From Cristatella mucedo (Eukaryota; Bryozoa; Phylactolaemata; Cristatellidae): a stretch of 64,000 bases of DNA. The stretch is taken from NCBI GenBank assembly GCA_009760855.2, contig WPIO01000084.1, positions 1,203,001-1,267,000 of the forward strand, in the 5' to 3' direction. The position numbers and the translations under genes were made by a program. A model generated the notes under the pieces. The model did no database searches and had not been told where the DNA came from. It saw only the letters and a program-made list of their open reading frames with translations. This document shows positions 45,780 through 57,279 of the stretch, one piece after another (position 1 is the first letter of the stretch; every line of letters starts with the position of its first letter).

Positions 45780-48237
45780 CTGGGTCAAAGCGGAAAGAGC
45801 GCTCACCGACTGGGTCAAAGCGGAAAGAGCGCGTAAGATAAACCAACCAACCGAGTTAGTTTGTGCAATTCTCGTCTCTGGGAGCAGCTGACCGCATTTT
45901 TCCAGAGACAGGCTGGCTGCTGCACATGTGCTGTGGTAGCGAAGGCGTCTTGGGACGTGCTGCTGCGACTCGTGACGCTAGAGTAACTTCGCAGCACACG
46001 GTGCGAAAGCCTCGGCTATATCATGCTCTTGATATGCAGATAGTCCTTATATGTGGGTGGCGTTATACCTGCGTTCCTCGCAGCAGCAAAAACCTTGTCG
46101 TAGCCTGAAAGAAGCAGCGTTGATTACTGAAGGGAAGCGCCCGTCACCGACGGACGTGGTGCTTCGAGCGAGCGCATGGTGCGTGCATTGTTCTCGGATC
46201 GCGTGCTCGTGCAACGAATACTTCAATAGAAAGGCAACTCGTCATGGGTCTAGATTGCGAGCAATGACGAGCGAATAGAATGTGGTTAGGCAGGATAAAG
46301 TGTAGCCAGTGAAATCAGGTATAATATGGACAGTCGATTGCATCAACTACGAAAGGCCTGGCCTCGAGGTCTAATATTCTTGATAGTGACTGGGCGGGAC
46401 GGCCGCCGGCAATGATTCTGCATTCTCTTATCGTCGGACTAGCGATCTAGTCAATGCGATATGCTTGCACTCACGAACAACTTTGCCGAAACCTCGTGAG
46501 TCTTTACTCGCTGTTCATAGATTTGCAAAAAAATTCTTAAGCTGCGTTTTCACCACAGACTTTTCCACAGATTTCCCACAGATTTGGCTATTAAGTCATC
46601 GTGCGTCGCAAAATTTTGGGGAGAGGAGCCAAGTCTGCAGACTCATCAGAAGGAGAATCTGTCTCAACTTGTTGGCTCCCTATTGGTCCAGCCTAACAAT
46701 AAAAACCCCTGGGCTCATCGTATACACCCCTTAACCACAATAAAAATGGCTGACGTTCGTAGGCTCGAGTTATATTGAGGTGTTCAGAGCAAGTCCTTGA
46801 ATATGGGATGCTTACGCGTTGTAACCAAAGCTTCAGCCTTTTCTACACTGCACACGCCTTGCATCTGTTTATCAAATCCACCAACAAACCCGCAACGGTG
46901 AACGTTACTTCAAGTTTGCCGACATTCAGCATCGTAACGTTGCTAAAATTCGAGCTTGTTTAGGCAGGGATATCACAAAGTAAATTAGTATAAGGAATTT
47001 GTGACATCTCGCCTTGACTTCTGTAACTCACTGCTTGCAGGTATACCGGCCTGTGCAATCAAGCGCTTACAGCTGGTGCAAAATCCTGCAGCTAGGGTTG
47101 TCTGCCTTGAGCCTCGCAGTTGCCATATCACACCACTTCTCGCCGTGCTGCACTGGCTACCAGTCGAGCATCGACTTCAAGGTTTTGTTAATCACTGTTA
47201 GATGCCTTCGTTCTTTGGCTCCAGCCTATCTATCAGATCTACTGCCCCACTAGGCGCATCGCACATCGCACCACCCTCTTTTCGGAATCTAACTGTTTAC
47301 CCAATACCTCGTACAAATTTACCAATACCTCGTACGAATCTCAAATCCTCTGGAGAACATGCCATTAGTTCGTATGCTCCCAAAGCCTGGAGCTCATTCC
47401 CGACCTGCGTCACGAAACCGTCTCCTGACTTGTACACAATAAAAAAGAAACTAAAAATGCATATATCTATGACAGCATTTAGTGGGTCCATGTGATTCGT
47501 GCTTATGCGTGCTGACGCTGTGCATGTTGCCACTCACCGAACTTGCATGCTGACCCTGTGCATGTCTACACCAACCATGTTATTATTGTTGTTTATTCAA
47601 AATACTACCACTAACCATTCAATAGTGCTTCCTTTGTAGCGACTATGAAGCGCCTAGATGGAGATTGAGTTCTCTGAGGGTGCTTTATCAAGTGTATTAT
47701 TATTATTATTAGCACGATACACCCGCACACCAGTAGCGGCATACATTACTTGGTAGCGCTCCATTTTCCGAAAAGGCTATTTAAAATGCCTATCTTCCTT
47801 TTATTTATATTCTTCTCATAATACTCTGCAATGATGACTGCAGCGGTGAACTCAACTTCTGCCTATGTTTGCTTGGCGTCTCCGGGAAAACCCTCTTTCA
47901 TACCAGCCTCCTGGATTCGAGCACGGGCTGTTGACAAGACTAAGTCGGCCATCGAATCGGTCGTGGGCGGGACTAACTCTGTAACATCAACATCCTAACT
48001 ATGGGTAAAGTCGGCGTCTGTCAGGAGGAAAGTCTGCCTTGTAAAAGCAGCTTTTATTCAGTTAAGTGAGAACAATTACCTTTTCCTGCAATTATTTCTG
48101 AGTTCCACGTAGTAGAACCTAAACACTCAATGAATTAAAAATTCAGCACTCAGCTGAGAAGTTAGACGAAGACATCTAGAAAGACGGAAATTGAGTGACG
48201 GGCATACATAGGGGCATACAAGAGGAAAGATGGATAC

Positions 48238-48304
<67 letters not shown>

Positions 48305-50929
48305 CACAGGTACAAACGGGGACAGATAACATCTTCAAAAACTGCAAAATTAACGTGGATCAATTTACATTTTATTCATTCGCCTAGCATTGTTAAGGAA
48401 AGATATCCGCTATCAGTGACATTTAAGTTAGTCATAAGACTGCATCGCTGAAGGTCGAGAACTAGCCATCTCTTTTGCAAGATCGAAGCAACGTCGCAAT
48501 AGATACCCTTGTTTATATTGGCATTGCAGATGTAGCACACCTGCACTGAGCTTTATAATCCACCGTCGGTTTGTATCGAGTTAACTTCGAATGGCTTTAC
48601 TTTCAACTTTCAAAAAGCATATAAAACTTGAATTTCCCTTCGTTTTAATTAACCCTACGACGAAGCGACGTGGTTCTTAGAGAGTATGTTCGTATGTCGC
48701 GACCAGAGCCTGCTTCCGGTGGCTGCTACTTGAATGGGGAAAGGGTAAGCTGAGAGATGCCGATTAAGTGCATGGCAGCTAAGCGAAAATGCGCTCATTT
48801 AGAGCGTCTGCAGCTGTAGTCCTTTGTACCTTGCATGTCATTAAGCCTTAGTTATTTCTCCTCTTGCAGCGAGCTGCAGAGCGCCCGAGAGATATTTGGT
48901 TCTCTTAGGGCACTGTACCAAGTCATTATTTTCATTCGCATTCTTATTCATGTTCTTCTTATTCCCATCTTTATTACTAGTTGTAGTAGTAGCTAGTACT
49001 AATAGTACTAGCTACTAGTAGTATAAGTAGTAGCAGCAGCAGCAGCAGAAGCAGTAATTTTATCTTCAAAACATTGAAGTTGCTACTACTCGGTCACTCG
49101 AGCTGAGTCCTGCTAAATACTCACCTCTATCGCGACAGAGTAGCCACGTCTTGCACGCTGCGCAGCCCCCTCGGCAGGCAAAGCCGCAATTGCCGAGGCA
49201 AAGATTTAGCTGCAGGCTACGGCACAGTATCGTGCAGCACACTGAACCCGTGGCTGTTGCTACGACGATGAGGAAAATCATCGCTTGCGTGGCATTTGAG
49301 ACCAAGTCCAAAGGGCTGTCGCTTTCCTGAAAAAAAAAGAAAAAAACAGAATCGTAACGCATAGAGTTAGTCCTCTCACTTAGAATGACTTGTTCGACGG
49401 AATACAATGGGATAACTGACGTAAAAACACTAAATACATGAGGCATTTGGGCCCGGTTCCAAGTAGTCTGGGATGTCTGCAAGTATGTCCACCAACTGAC
49501 GACTTCTTTACGTTGGATAGTCGATCTTTAGCGCAGCTGTCAATTTAATAATTGCATCCTCAAAGTCAACCAATAAGTAGCACCAGCTTTTTACAAACGT
49601 ATTAGATGAATGTGCCTGATTTGAGTGATAATCCCGCAGGGTCTAAGCGGGGGGGGGGGGGAGGGGTAAGGCGTTCGCTCTTCACGAAACTGCATCGTGG
49701 GTTCGAATCCTTCAGCGGGCAATAATATATTGCCGACCATTGCAAGCAGTGGCCATAGTCGCTAAGAATCCTCTGCCGCTATTTAATCGAGGCCTTTGAA
49801 TCAACTAACCTTCAACTTTAATCGTCGATACCGCCTGAGAAAAGCTGAAACGGTGACATTGTTTGCAATCCCGCCAGCGTGTTAAAGCGTTTGGGTGGTA
49901 TACAACAGAGAACACTGACTTCGATCGAAGTGGGTGTTTGCATAGCAGACGAAGACATCGGTACCCGGCCTGCTCGATCGCCAAGCAACTGCTTAATATT
50001 TAAGGTTGCTCTCGATACATTCGGACTGCCGCTCCTCCGGTAGGTAATAGGACGCGACGGCGTCCTTCAGGTAGGTAGTAGGTCGCTGGACTCGTGCCCC
50101 TGATGCCCCGTACTGCAACTGCTACAAAGGCAGACCTTATGTTTCTATAGCCGTTCATTCTATAATCCCACTTGAATCAAGCTAGCTGTGTATCTCCGCC
50201 TGTAACTCCACAAAGTTATGTAGACTACGTGGGTGTTACGCAGGAGAGTTTTTTTTATGGCGCACTCACAGCCTAAGCAGCTTTTGGTACGCATTCGGTA
50301 GCTAAAAGACTTAGTGCTGATCGTAATCTTATCGACATTCTGGGAACATGAAAGGGAAGGTGAAGCTGAGCTAGCGAGGAACGGGTTGGTCTCGCTAACC
50401 ATGCTGGAAGAGTTGTACAACGTGTGCGCACGCGCCTGGTGACGAATCTCGGTAAGCGCGGCCGCGTAGCTAGCTAGAGTGAGGCCGTCAGAAACGGGCA
50501 ATCGCTTGGCTTCCGGCCAGCCTGGATTAGGAGCGCTTGACTTGAGCATTCGTATGCGCAAAGTTGTCAAATAGTGGCATGGCTTACTTGGCTCTACCTT
50601 GCGCTTTGCTCCGATTTGGCACTTAAGACAGCTATAGCTTACGGCTTGCTTCTTCTCTTTCCCTCCGTCACTCGCTGAGAGAAAAATGCGCCACGATTGC
50701 TTCGCTTCGGGCAAGCCTCATGCTACGTGCTACGAGCGCGCGTCCGACGGCCAATTCAGCCGCACGTACGATTTTGTGCGCTTTGCGAGAACAGGGCGAC
50801 TCGTCTTGCCTCATAGAGTGATGGGTCGGAGTCGTCGTAGTCGTATGTGAAGGTTACTTGAGGAGTTGCAGACGTTTCGGAGGAAACGAGGCGAGTGAGC
50901 GCTGCATGACCGAGGTTGGTCATGGCCAG
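45649..50929 (-). CDS. Unrecognised single-pass membrane protein, last three exons (5' partial)
   Basis: Exons on the minus strand: 50929-50810 (phase 0), 49326-49125 (phase 0 to 1), 45779-45649 (phase 1 to stop TGA). They join in frame to about 150 residues. Order: Ser/Thr stretch, an acidic tyrosine segment (TFTYDYDDSDPSLYEESD), an N-glycosylation-type NAT, a membrane helix (AMIFLIVVATATGSVCCTIL), a Cys-rich block (CLGNCGFACRGGCAACKTWLLC), then a polar tail with RRRK. If NAT is outside, the tail is cytoplasmic, and the Cys residues near the membrane could be palmitoylated or bind metal. The first intron is GC-AG; the last exon has twin acceptors. There may be upstream exons with a signal peptide that I could not find, though the ATG at 50923 could be the start. 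No family recognised. Confidence 0.6.
45771..45830. repeat. 30-bp perfect tandem duplication spanning a splice acceptor
   Basis: Unit gctcaccgactgggtcaaag + cggaaagagc at 45771-45800 and 45801-45830, identical. On the minus strand each unit holds a pyrimidine tract, a cag and the first coding bases of the last exon of the membrane protein gene. Confidence 0.95.
45850..46780. other. Intron of the membrane protein gene, no other feature supported
   Basis: Open frames here are short. Around 46555-46600 the motif ccacaga(c)tttcc repeats three times, which may be a worn DNA transposon end, but no matching second end was seen. Confidence 0.35.
46900..47712 (+). mobile_element. LINE C-terminal region with tail
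   Basis: Reads TSRLDFCNSLLAGIPACAIK, RLQLVQNPAARVVCLEPRSC, SSYAPKAWSSFPTCVTK-like pieces, a 3' UTR and the tail actatgaagcgcctagatgg ... gggtgctttatcaagtgtat with ATT repeats. Inside the last intron of the minus-strand membrane protein gene. Confidence 0.82.
48241..48301. repeat. (GA)n microsatellite
   Basis: About 30 uninterrupted GA units. Confidence 0.97.
48860..48935 (+). mobile_element. Solo LINE/SINE tail
   Basis: cagcgagctgcagagcgccc ... ctcttagggcactgtaccaa, followed by a TTATT-rich stretch and a short TAG/CAG array. Confidence 0.5.
48987..49017. repeat. Perfect 14-bp palindrome with 3-nt loop
   Basis: Arms 48987-49000 and 49004-49017 (tagtagctagtact / agtactagctacta), loop aat. 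Embedded in a TAG/CTA-rich repeat. Confidence 0.85.
49125..49326 (-). CDS. Membrane protein gene, exon n-1 (transmembrane and Cys-rich)
   Basis: A strong acceptor (ttcttttttttcag|GAA) and a strong donor (GATAGAG|gtgagt) bound 202 nt. It encodes ESDSPLDLVSNATQ, a helix AMIFLIVVATATGSVCC, and CRSLQLNLCLGNCGFACRGG then CAACKTWLLCRDR. Confidence 0.75.
49645..49812 (+). mobile_element. SINE family A copy with poly-G run
   Basis: Head with an expanded G run (49649-49660), B-box region gtgggttcgaatccttcagc, body ttgccgaccattgcaagcag and a 3' end gaggcctttgaatcaact. Confidence 0.6.
50810..50929 (-). CDS. Membrane protein gene, exon n-2
   Basis: Acceptor cacgacag|CTG, then LAMTNLGHAALTRLVSSETS and ATPQVTFTYDYDDSDPSLYE (40 codons). 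The donor is TATGAG|gcaaga, a GC donor; phase 0 matches the next exon exactly. This frame is shadowed by a longer but meaningless frame. Confidence 0.5.
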
Positions 50930-50999
50930 CTGTCGTGACGTGAAGACGAATGAGCGAATTATAAAATATAAGAACGCACAGCAGACGCTCCCCTGAAAC

Positions 51000-53220
51000 T
51001 GCCAAAGCTCGAAGAGGATAGATTGCGTATTTTGTTTTCTTTGAAGCAGGTCGGATGCAGGCGCTCCAATGCTGCTAATGGCTGGAAGTAGGGGTCGCGG
51101 ACCTTCATTTTGTTGGGAAACAGGGCTTGAAAGCTTAACAATATCCTAGTAAACCGTCTGGTGGATTCACTATGCACTACAGATTCCAAGCAGATGTCGT
51201 GGTGATAGAAAGAAACAATAAATGGTGTCGTCATCAGGAGGTGAACCCGCGATCGCCGAGATCGCTAATGAGCATTTTGGCTTAAGTTAAGGCGACCCCT
51301 TCAAATGAATTACAACACGAAAGTGATCAAGGCCCACCAGGAACAGGAGCTACCGTCGTAAGTGCACGTCGATTCCTGACAGGGCACCGCCCCAGCCCTT
51401 CAATTCTCGACATCACTCCTTCGACTACGAATATAAGCCGCGAAGCATTACTTACCATCGAACTTGCATCAAAGTTCGTAAACACGTGGGTTCATTCGGT
51501 GCTAATAAAGCTAGCGTTTTGAATTCTGTGCTCCAATATTCCTTGTTCGACTCTTGCTAGTGGTAACATCACTTACTAGTAACCGTCATTTGATATACGG
51601 TAGATTGTGTGGAAATACAGGCAAACAACCGTTGTCCTTGGATTTGTCTGATTTTGAGAGGTTTCCCGCTTTTACAGCCCGCCCTCGAGGCCCCCACACA
51701 CGAAATCGCTCCAAAATGGACCCTGTGTGAACCGATATAGTTTACACAGGGCCAGTCTCCGGGAGCAGATGAACGTAAGCGACGCTCTATATGATAATAA
51801 TAATGATACATCTGTAGACCCCTCCGCATTGTTGATAGGACCAGAGGGTTTACAAAGTGGTTCTGACCATCAGAAGGCTAACCCTTAGGTCCTGCCGGGG
51901 CCAGCCGGAAACCTGTCGCAGCGGAGGACACCTGTCACTGTACGGTGGGCGGGCGGTGCAGACAATTTAAAAGACCCCCTTGGCGCCGCTAATAGTCAAT
52001 ATTAGTGGATTTTTCTAGATCTAATTTCAGCCTATATTCAGAATCTTAATTCCGCACAACAAACTACCGATAGACGCATCCAGAAAAGACTCCGCAGATA
52101 AACGTTCTTTCTGAGCGACCGTTCTAGCAAATATTTTTAGGGCCTTTTGACAGCTTTCGTTGTCATGGCCGAGGTGCAGGTATTAACTTCGGGTAGCATA
52201 CAGTGCGCCTAATACTGAAACTGAGGTTTATCTATTTGATTTTCATCAGCCAATCCAGTTAGATGCTTGTGCGTATCGCTCAATAAGTAGAGCCAACTAC
52301 ACCAGTACGGCTAGACATTTCTACCACAGCGGAACGATTGAACCTCACTTGTTCAATGTTTTCGTAACGAAGCTAGAATTCAAAGCCACAGATCACACTT
52401 AACCCCATCGCTGGGACTCACGCTCGTAAACATGGTCTATTCAACAGCCTTGTTTCATCAGCGGTAAAAGGGCCCCTGCATCCGTCGTCCTGCTTGCAAC
52501 GGGCGGTAGCGTGTTGCCTAGTGCGTGGCGCAGACTGAGGAAATCATTGAAGCGTTACGCGAGAGTCCCTGTTCATGGGAATCTACTACGAGCTAGTCGC
52601 GCAGGAGTCGTATAGTGAGACGGCGGACGAGAAAAGTAGTCGCTAAAGGCTAAAATTCACTGGGAAGTGCATCGCGGAGGGCCATTTCCTACCTCCATCA
52701 CAAAAGCAATTTCCCACGAACTCCCCGGCGGGGGGGAGCGGCGGATCGAGTAGGAAGCGAGACCTACGGAAGACTGACCGTACACATTTCTCTACGACAA
52801 AGGAAGACTAGAGAAGGACAGAACTGCGTTGGAAACAGGTAGAAAGCAAGACTCACTGTGTAAACCTGGCATAAGAGACTGCAAAGCCAGCAGCGGGACG
52901 GCCAGCCGTCTGACGCGTCCCAGCAGCATTGTTAGGATTGGATGCCCCTGAAAAGTCCACGATCTCTCCTCGGCTCAATCCTGGCTACTACTATTGAGAG
53001 GAAGTTGGCTGGATGTTCACAGGCCCCCAGCCACGGAGCGCCGGCATTCCGCCGCCTCTGACCTCTGCCCCGGCGCCTATTCGTGACGTTCTCGCACGTG
53101 CGCATGCTTACGCCGCCGGCGCCCGTGTCTCCTTATAGTTGTAGAGCTAATTTTAGGGGGCGGCCCGGTGCTGTCGGAATGAATTCTTTCTCACAATGCC
53201 GCGCATTAAAGCTTGCTTGG
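51000..53220. other. Between genes, no supported gene
   Basis: This should hold the 5' part of the minus-strand membrane protein gene if that gene has more exons, but I found none I can defend. An imperfect 12-bp palindrome (11 of 12) lies at 51721-51751 (ccctgtgtgaac / gtttacacaggg). Confidence 0.35.
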
Positions 53221-53990
53221 ACGCTGGGCGATATAAAGCCTGCCGCGCATTCACAGCAGTCGGAGCGCGAAAACGCCGCGCCGCTGCGAACCCAATTACG
53301 GCCGTGCCGGCGGCAGTCGCCACCGGGGTCGCGCCCGCAGTCGGCACGCCCACCGTCGAGCACGCCGCCGCGAGCCCGGTCGGAGGCGCGCCTCGCCGCC
53401 GCGCGTCGAGCGCCGGCGCCGTCGGCTCGGCGGCAGCGGCCGCCGCGACCGCTTTGAAGCCGCTTCGAGCTGTTTTTTCGTAGGCGCAGCGAGCGCCTGC
53501 TGCAGCGCGGTGAGTCGGCGCCGGGCGGAGCTCGGCGGATGGGCTCGCGTGACGCCACTGGTGTGGTTGGGAAAGGGGGGGGGTGGGGGATGCTTTTATG
53601 CATTTCTTGTCCAATAGTCGGGCTGAGCGCGCCGCGAGTGGCGCAGCCTGGTCGACCGGCCGACGACCTTCTTTCTCTGGACCGGTTCGCGTCCGTCGAC
53701 GCGTCCCGTCGGCTTGGACCGTGTCTCCGGCTAGCTCGCTGAAATGAGCCGAGAGTAATGAGCCGAGAAAAATGAATCCCGCTGTGCGGTCGTTGGCCGC
53801 GCAGCGGCGGCGGCCGTTCCGTCTGGCGCGCTTGCGCTCGCTGGACGCAGCGATTCGCGTCTGCACTCGAGGCCGCTTTTAGCGGGAGGCCACCAGGTCT
53901 ACCGCCAGAAAGACCCGGCTAAGTAGTGGCTGTGAGACAAAGGGGTGTACGTGAGATAGCAAACAGTAATTGTTACGCGAGCTGCGATGT
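53200..53990 (+). promoter_or_regulatory. CpG-rich promoter region of the spectrin-like gene, TATA at 53232
   Basis: TATAAAG at 53232-53238 lies in a CG-dense block. A start near 53255-53265 (cattcacagcag) would give a 5' non-coding exon ending at a strong donor, GCGCG|gtgagt, after 53509. A matching acceptor, cttggcag|GCAG, precedes 54046. A 237-codon minus-strand frame and a 95-codon plus-strand frame here are alanine/arginine-rich and look compositional. Confidence 0.4.
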
Positions 53991-54157
53991 TATTTACCTA
54001 TGCTCCGATCGGCGGAGCTGCTGATCTGTCGCCATCGCTTGGCAGGCAGTCTAAAGTAAAACCGCAACCCTCGCTGGAGCCAACGCTCGTAGGTGCTCGC
54101 GCATTCCTGGACGGCGGCGGCGACGGCGGCTGCCAGCGCCGTCGAGCTCTCGCACGC

Positions 54158-54361
54158 ATGCAGCGGCCTGGCGCCAGGACGCGCTCGACGGCTCGGGGCC
54201 CCGGCAGCTTCAGCGGCGGCGGCAGCAGCAACAGCAGCAGCGGCCGCGGAGGTGGCGGCGGAGATGGCTTCGAAAAGAGCCGCGTTCGCCAGCTGCGGCA
54301 GGATAGGGCCGCTGAGCAGGAGAGGCTGTTCGCAAGCTGGGTCAACCGACTGTTGGAGAAT
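54158..54361 (+). CDS. Spectrin-like gene, first coding exon
   Basis: The ATG at 54158 is chosen because it begins after the candidate acceptor at 54045. The leader has SFSGGGSSNSSSGRGGGGG and then the FEKSRV...ASWVNRLLEN start of CH1. Donor GAGAAT|gtgagt, phase 0. Confidence 0.75.
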
Positions 54362-57247
54362 GTGAGTACTGGCTCGGCTTTCGCGAGCTCCGTGCAGCCG
54401 TCGGCTGGCATTTAAAACATTGTAAATTACAGCGCATCGAACGAGCTGAAATACCGCCCCGAATAGGGCGCCCACCTCGAGATCCCGTGCTGCTGCTGCA
54501 AGCCAGTGCTGCTTGCTAGCGGCATTGGTGCAGCAGCAGCAGCCTCTATCAGGCAGCGTATTCCGCTCGCGTAGCAGTCGACCCTAAGGTAGATTTTGCT
54601 CACCTTTTTCTGAGCCTTATAGTTATTGTCCCTTCTACTAGGTCCTTTGTTGTGCGGAAGAAAGAAGCTGCAAACGAATTGGTCGCATTATTCAAGGCAG
54701 CTAGCATTTGATCTCTGAGCCTCGCGTATCGTGTTGCTGACAATCGATGTCCCATCGCGGTTTGCCTGTGACTTTGGGCACGTATCGTCCCTTTGCCCAT
54801 TTCGCTGCTATTCAAGGTCGGGTATTCTCGTGCGTCTGCTCGTCCGTCATGCTGCTCGATTGCCGATTTCCTGCTGTGCGTGTGAGCTCTTTGCACACCC
54901 TCGCCTCTTTGGTGGGTGGCAGGTTACATACTCGCCTGCTCTGCTACTCATCCTCGAATACTCTGCTGCTCATCCTGCACGCGGGTGCCGCTGTCGGGAA
55001 AATTGTGCCTGGTGTCCACAGGCGAACATTCTGATCTGCATATTCGTCGTCTTTTCATTTCGGCTCGGCTGTCTGCTCGGCTGCATGTCTTTCGCCACTC
55101 AATGCTTAGTCGGGGCGTCGGTTGCTGTTTTCTCCTTTCATCAAGTACCATTCCCCACGCTCCAAGGACTTCACAATGTTGTTTGCTCTATTTGATGGCA
55201 CAGACTTGCATAATGCCCTTGAAACAACGAGAACCGGCCTATGCCTTGCGGCCATCCTTCTCCATCTTCATGCACCTCATCATGCATAATCACGCATTCA
55301 TGCATCCATCTTTCATCATCCTGTCGGTCGGTCTGCCTGACTGCCGGCCTGTTTGTGTTTATGTCTGCTTGTATAGCCAGCTCTCCACCGTCCTTTCACT
55401 AGGTGACCACATTGGCTCCAAAAGTCGTCTGCTTACTTCCAGTTCTGTATCATCGGAAACACTTGAGCTTGCTTTTAATGATACCACAACCGACCTAATT
55501 CATGCATTTGTGGCAGTCCACGTGGACTTCCGAAACTCACTGCTAGAAGGTCTTTCAGCTTCTGCAAGAGGCTGCTTGCAGCTGGTACAGTAAAGGGTTA
55601 GCTGATTCAAGAGCCTGGTCTATCAAGCAGCAGATGCTGTAGTGGCTATCACTCTCACTTGCAGAGGGTCATACAACATTGCCTGCAGCAGGACTCAAAC
55701 CCTTGGACCTGGGTCGTGATGTGGGAGCGCCTGACCCGTAGGCTAAAACCGGTGCAAAACCCTGCTGCTAGGCTTGTCTGTCGTGAACGCGACTGCTGCC
55801 ACATTACACCACTTCCCACTTACCTGTACTGACTCCATATCAATTAGCCTATCGGCTCAAGGTTATGCCACCCATTTTTAGGTCTCTTCCTTCTCTTGCT
55901 CTGGCCTGCCTGTCCGAAATACTTCCTAATCAGGCTTCGTATGTATCGTACCAACTGACTCGACTCGCCTATTTATGTGAGCCTCTAACAAACCGACGTG
56001 TATCTGTGGGCCTAACCAAAGTGTGTGCTACTGTGATCTTACTGGCAAAAAGATGGCAGGCAAGTTGAAATTCATGCATAATATGAATTGCCCTTTAGAT
56101 GCTTAAGCACGATGAAATTATTCATGTTATAACTAACCAATTCACATGGTTTCTTTCGAGCATATACCTCGTACAAACCTTAAATCCTTTGGAGACCGTG
56201 CATTTAGTTCGTATGCTCCCAAAGCCTGGAACTCCCTCCCGACTTACGTCAGAACATCCCCTGACCTGACCACATTTAAAAGGAACTTGAAAACACACCT
56301 ATTTAGGACAGCATTTAGTGGGTCCCTGTGATTCGTCCTTGATGTGCTTATGCGTGCTGACACTGTGCATGCTGCCACTAACCACATTTGCATGCTGACC
56401 CTGTGCATGTCACCCCTAACCATGTTATTCATTTTGTTCGTTTATCAAGCATGATATTACTCATCATTCAATTGCATTTCCCTTTGCCGCAAATGTAAAG
56501 CACCTAGAGATAGATTGAGTTCTCTGAGGGCACTTTATCAAGTGCATTATTATTATTAGTATTATTATATGTGCAGTGCTTAGAAAGGGATTTGGTTCTC
56601 TTAGGGTGCTGTACAAGTGTTTTATTAAAATTATCATTTACTTATCTTTTCTCAGGCTTTCTCTCTCTCTCTCCCTCCCCCTTTTCCTCTCTCTCCCCTC
56701 TTTCACTTCTCTCTGTCTCCATTCATCTGCTGATCAATCTGATCTTCATCTGCATTACCTGGGCCATATAACCTGTAGAATGTCGGCAATTCGAGAGCTC
56801 ATGCACCTCCCGACCTTGGGTGCCCCAAACTTTTCAATGGCAGTTTGGTATATGCAGGGTATATGCACGATTGACTGCAAGGCCCTTTTGTTGGGCATGC
56901 CTTTCTCTTGATACCTGAATCAGAGATATTGCCCCCATGAATCCAATGGCAGGCGTTCTCTTGCCCACTGATTCGGATTTTTTCGGATAGCTTTGGAAGT
57001 GTAAGACAGGGTTGCACTAGCAAGGGCCAGTGAAAGGCTAAGTGAAGTCGGCAAGTGAAAGCCAAGGCCCAAGGTCTCTCTCGATTGGTATCGTCAGAGA
57101 GAGAGAGAAAGAAAGAGAGAAAGAGAGAAAGAGAGAGAGAGAGAGAGAGAGGGAGAAAAAGAAAGAGAGAGAAAGAAAGAGAGAAAAAGAGAGAGAGAGA
57201 GAAAGAAAGAGAGAAATAGAGAAAAAAGAGAGAGAGAAAGAAAGAGA

Positions 57248-57279
<32 letters not shown>

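Noticed and set aside
50160-50714. 184-codon minus-strand frame between membrane-protein exons
   Set aside because: It includes repeat-derived sequence near 50215-50330, has no motif, and its frame has no compatible splice link to the neighbouring exons.
53153-53866. 237-codon minus-strand open frame, Ala/Arg/Pro-rich
   Set aside because: Lies in very CG-rich DNA where all frames stay open by composition, shows no motif, and overlaps the likely promoter of the spectrin-like gene.
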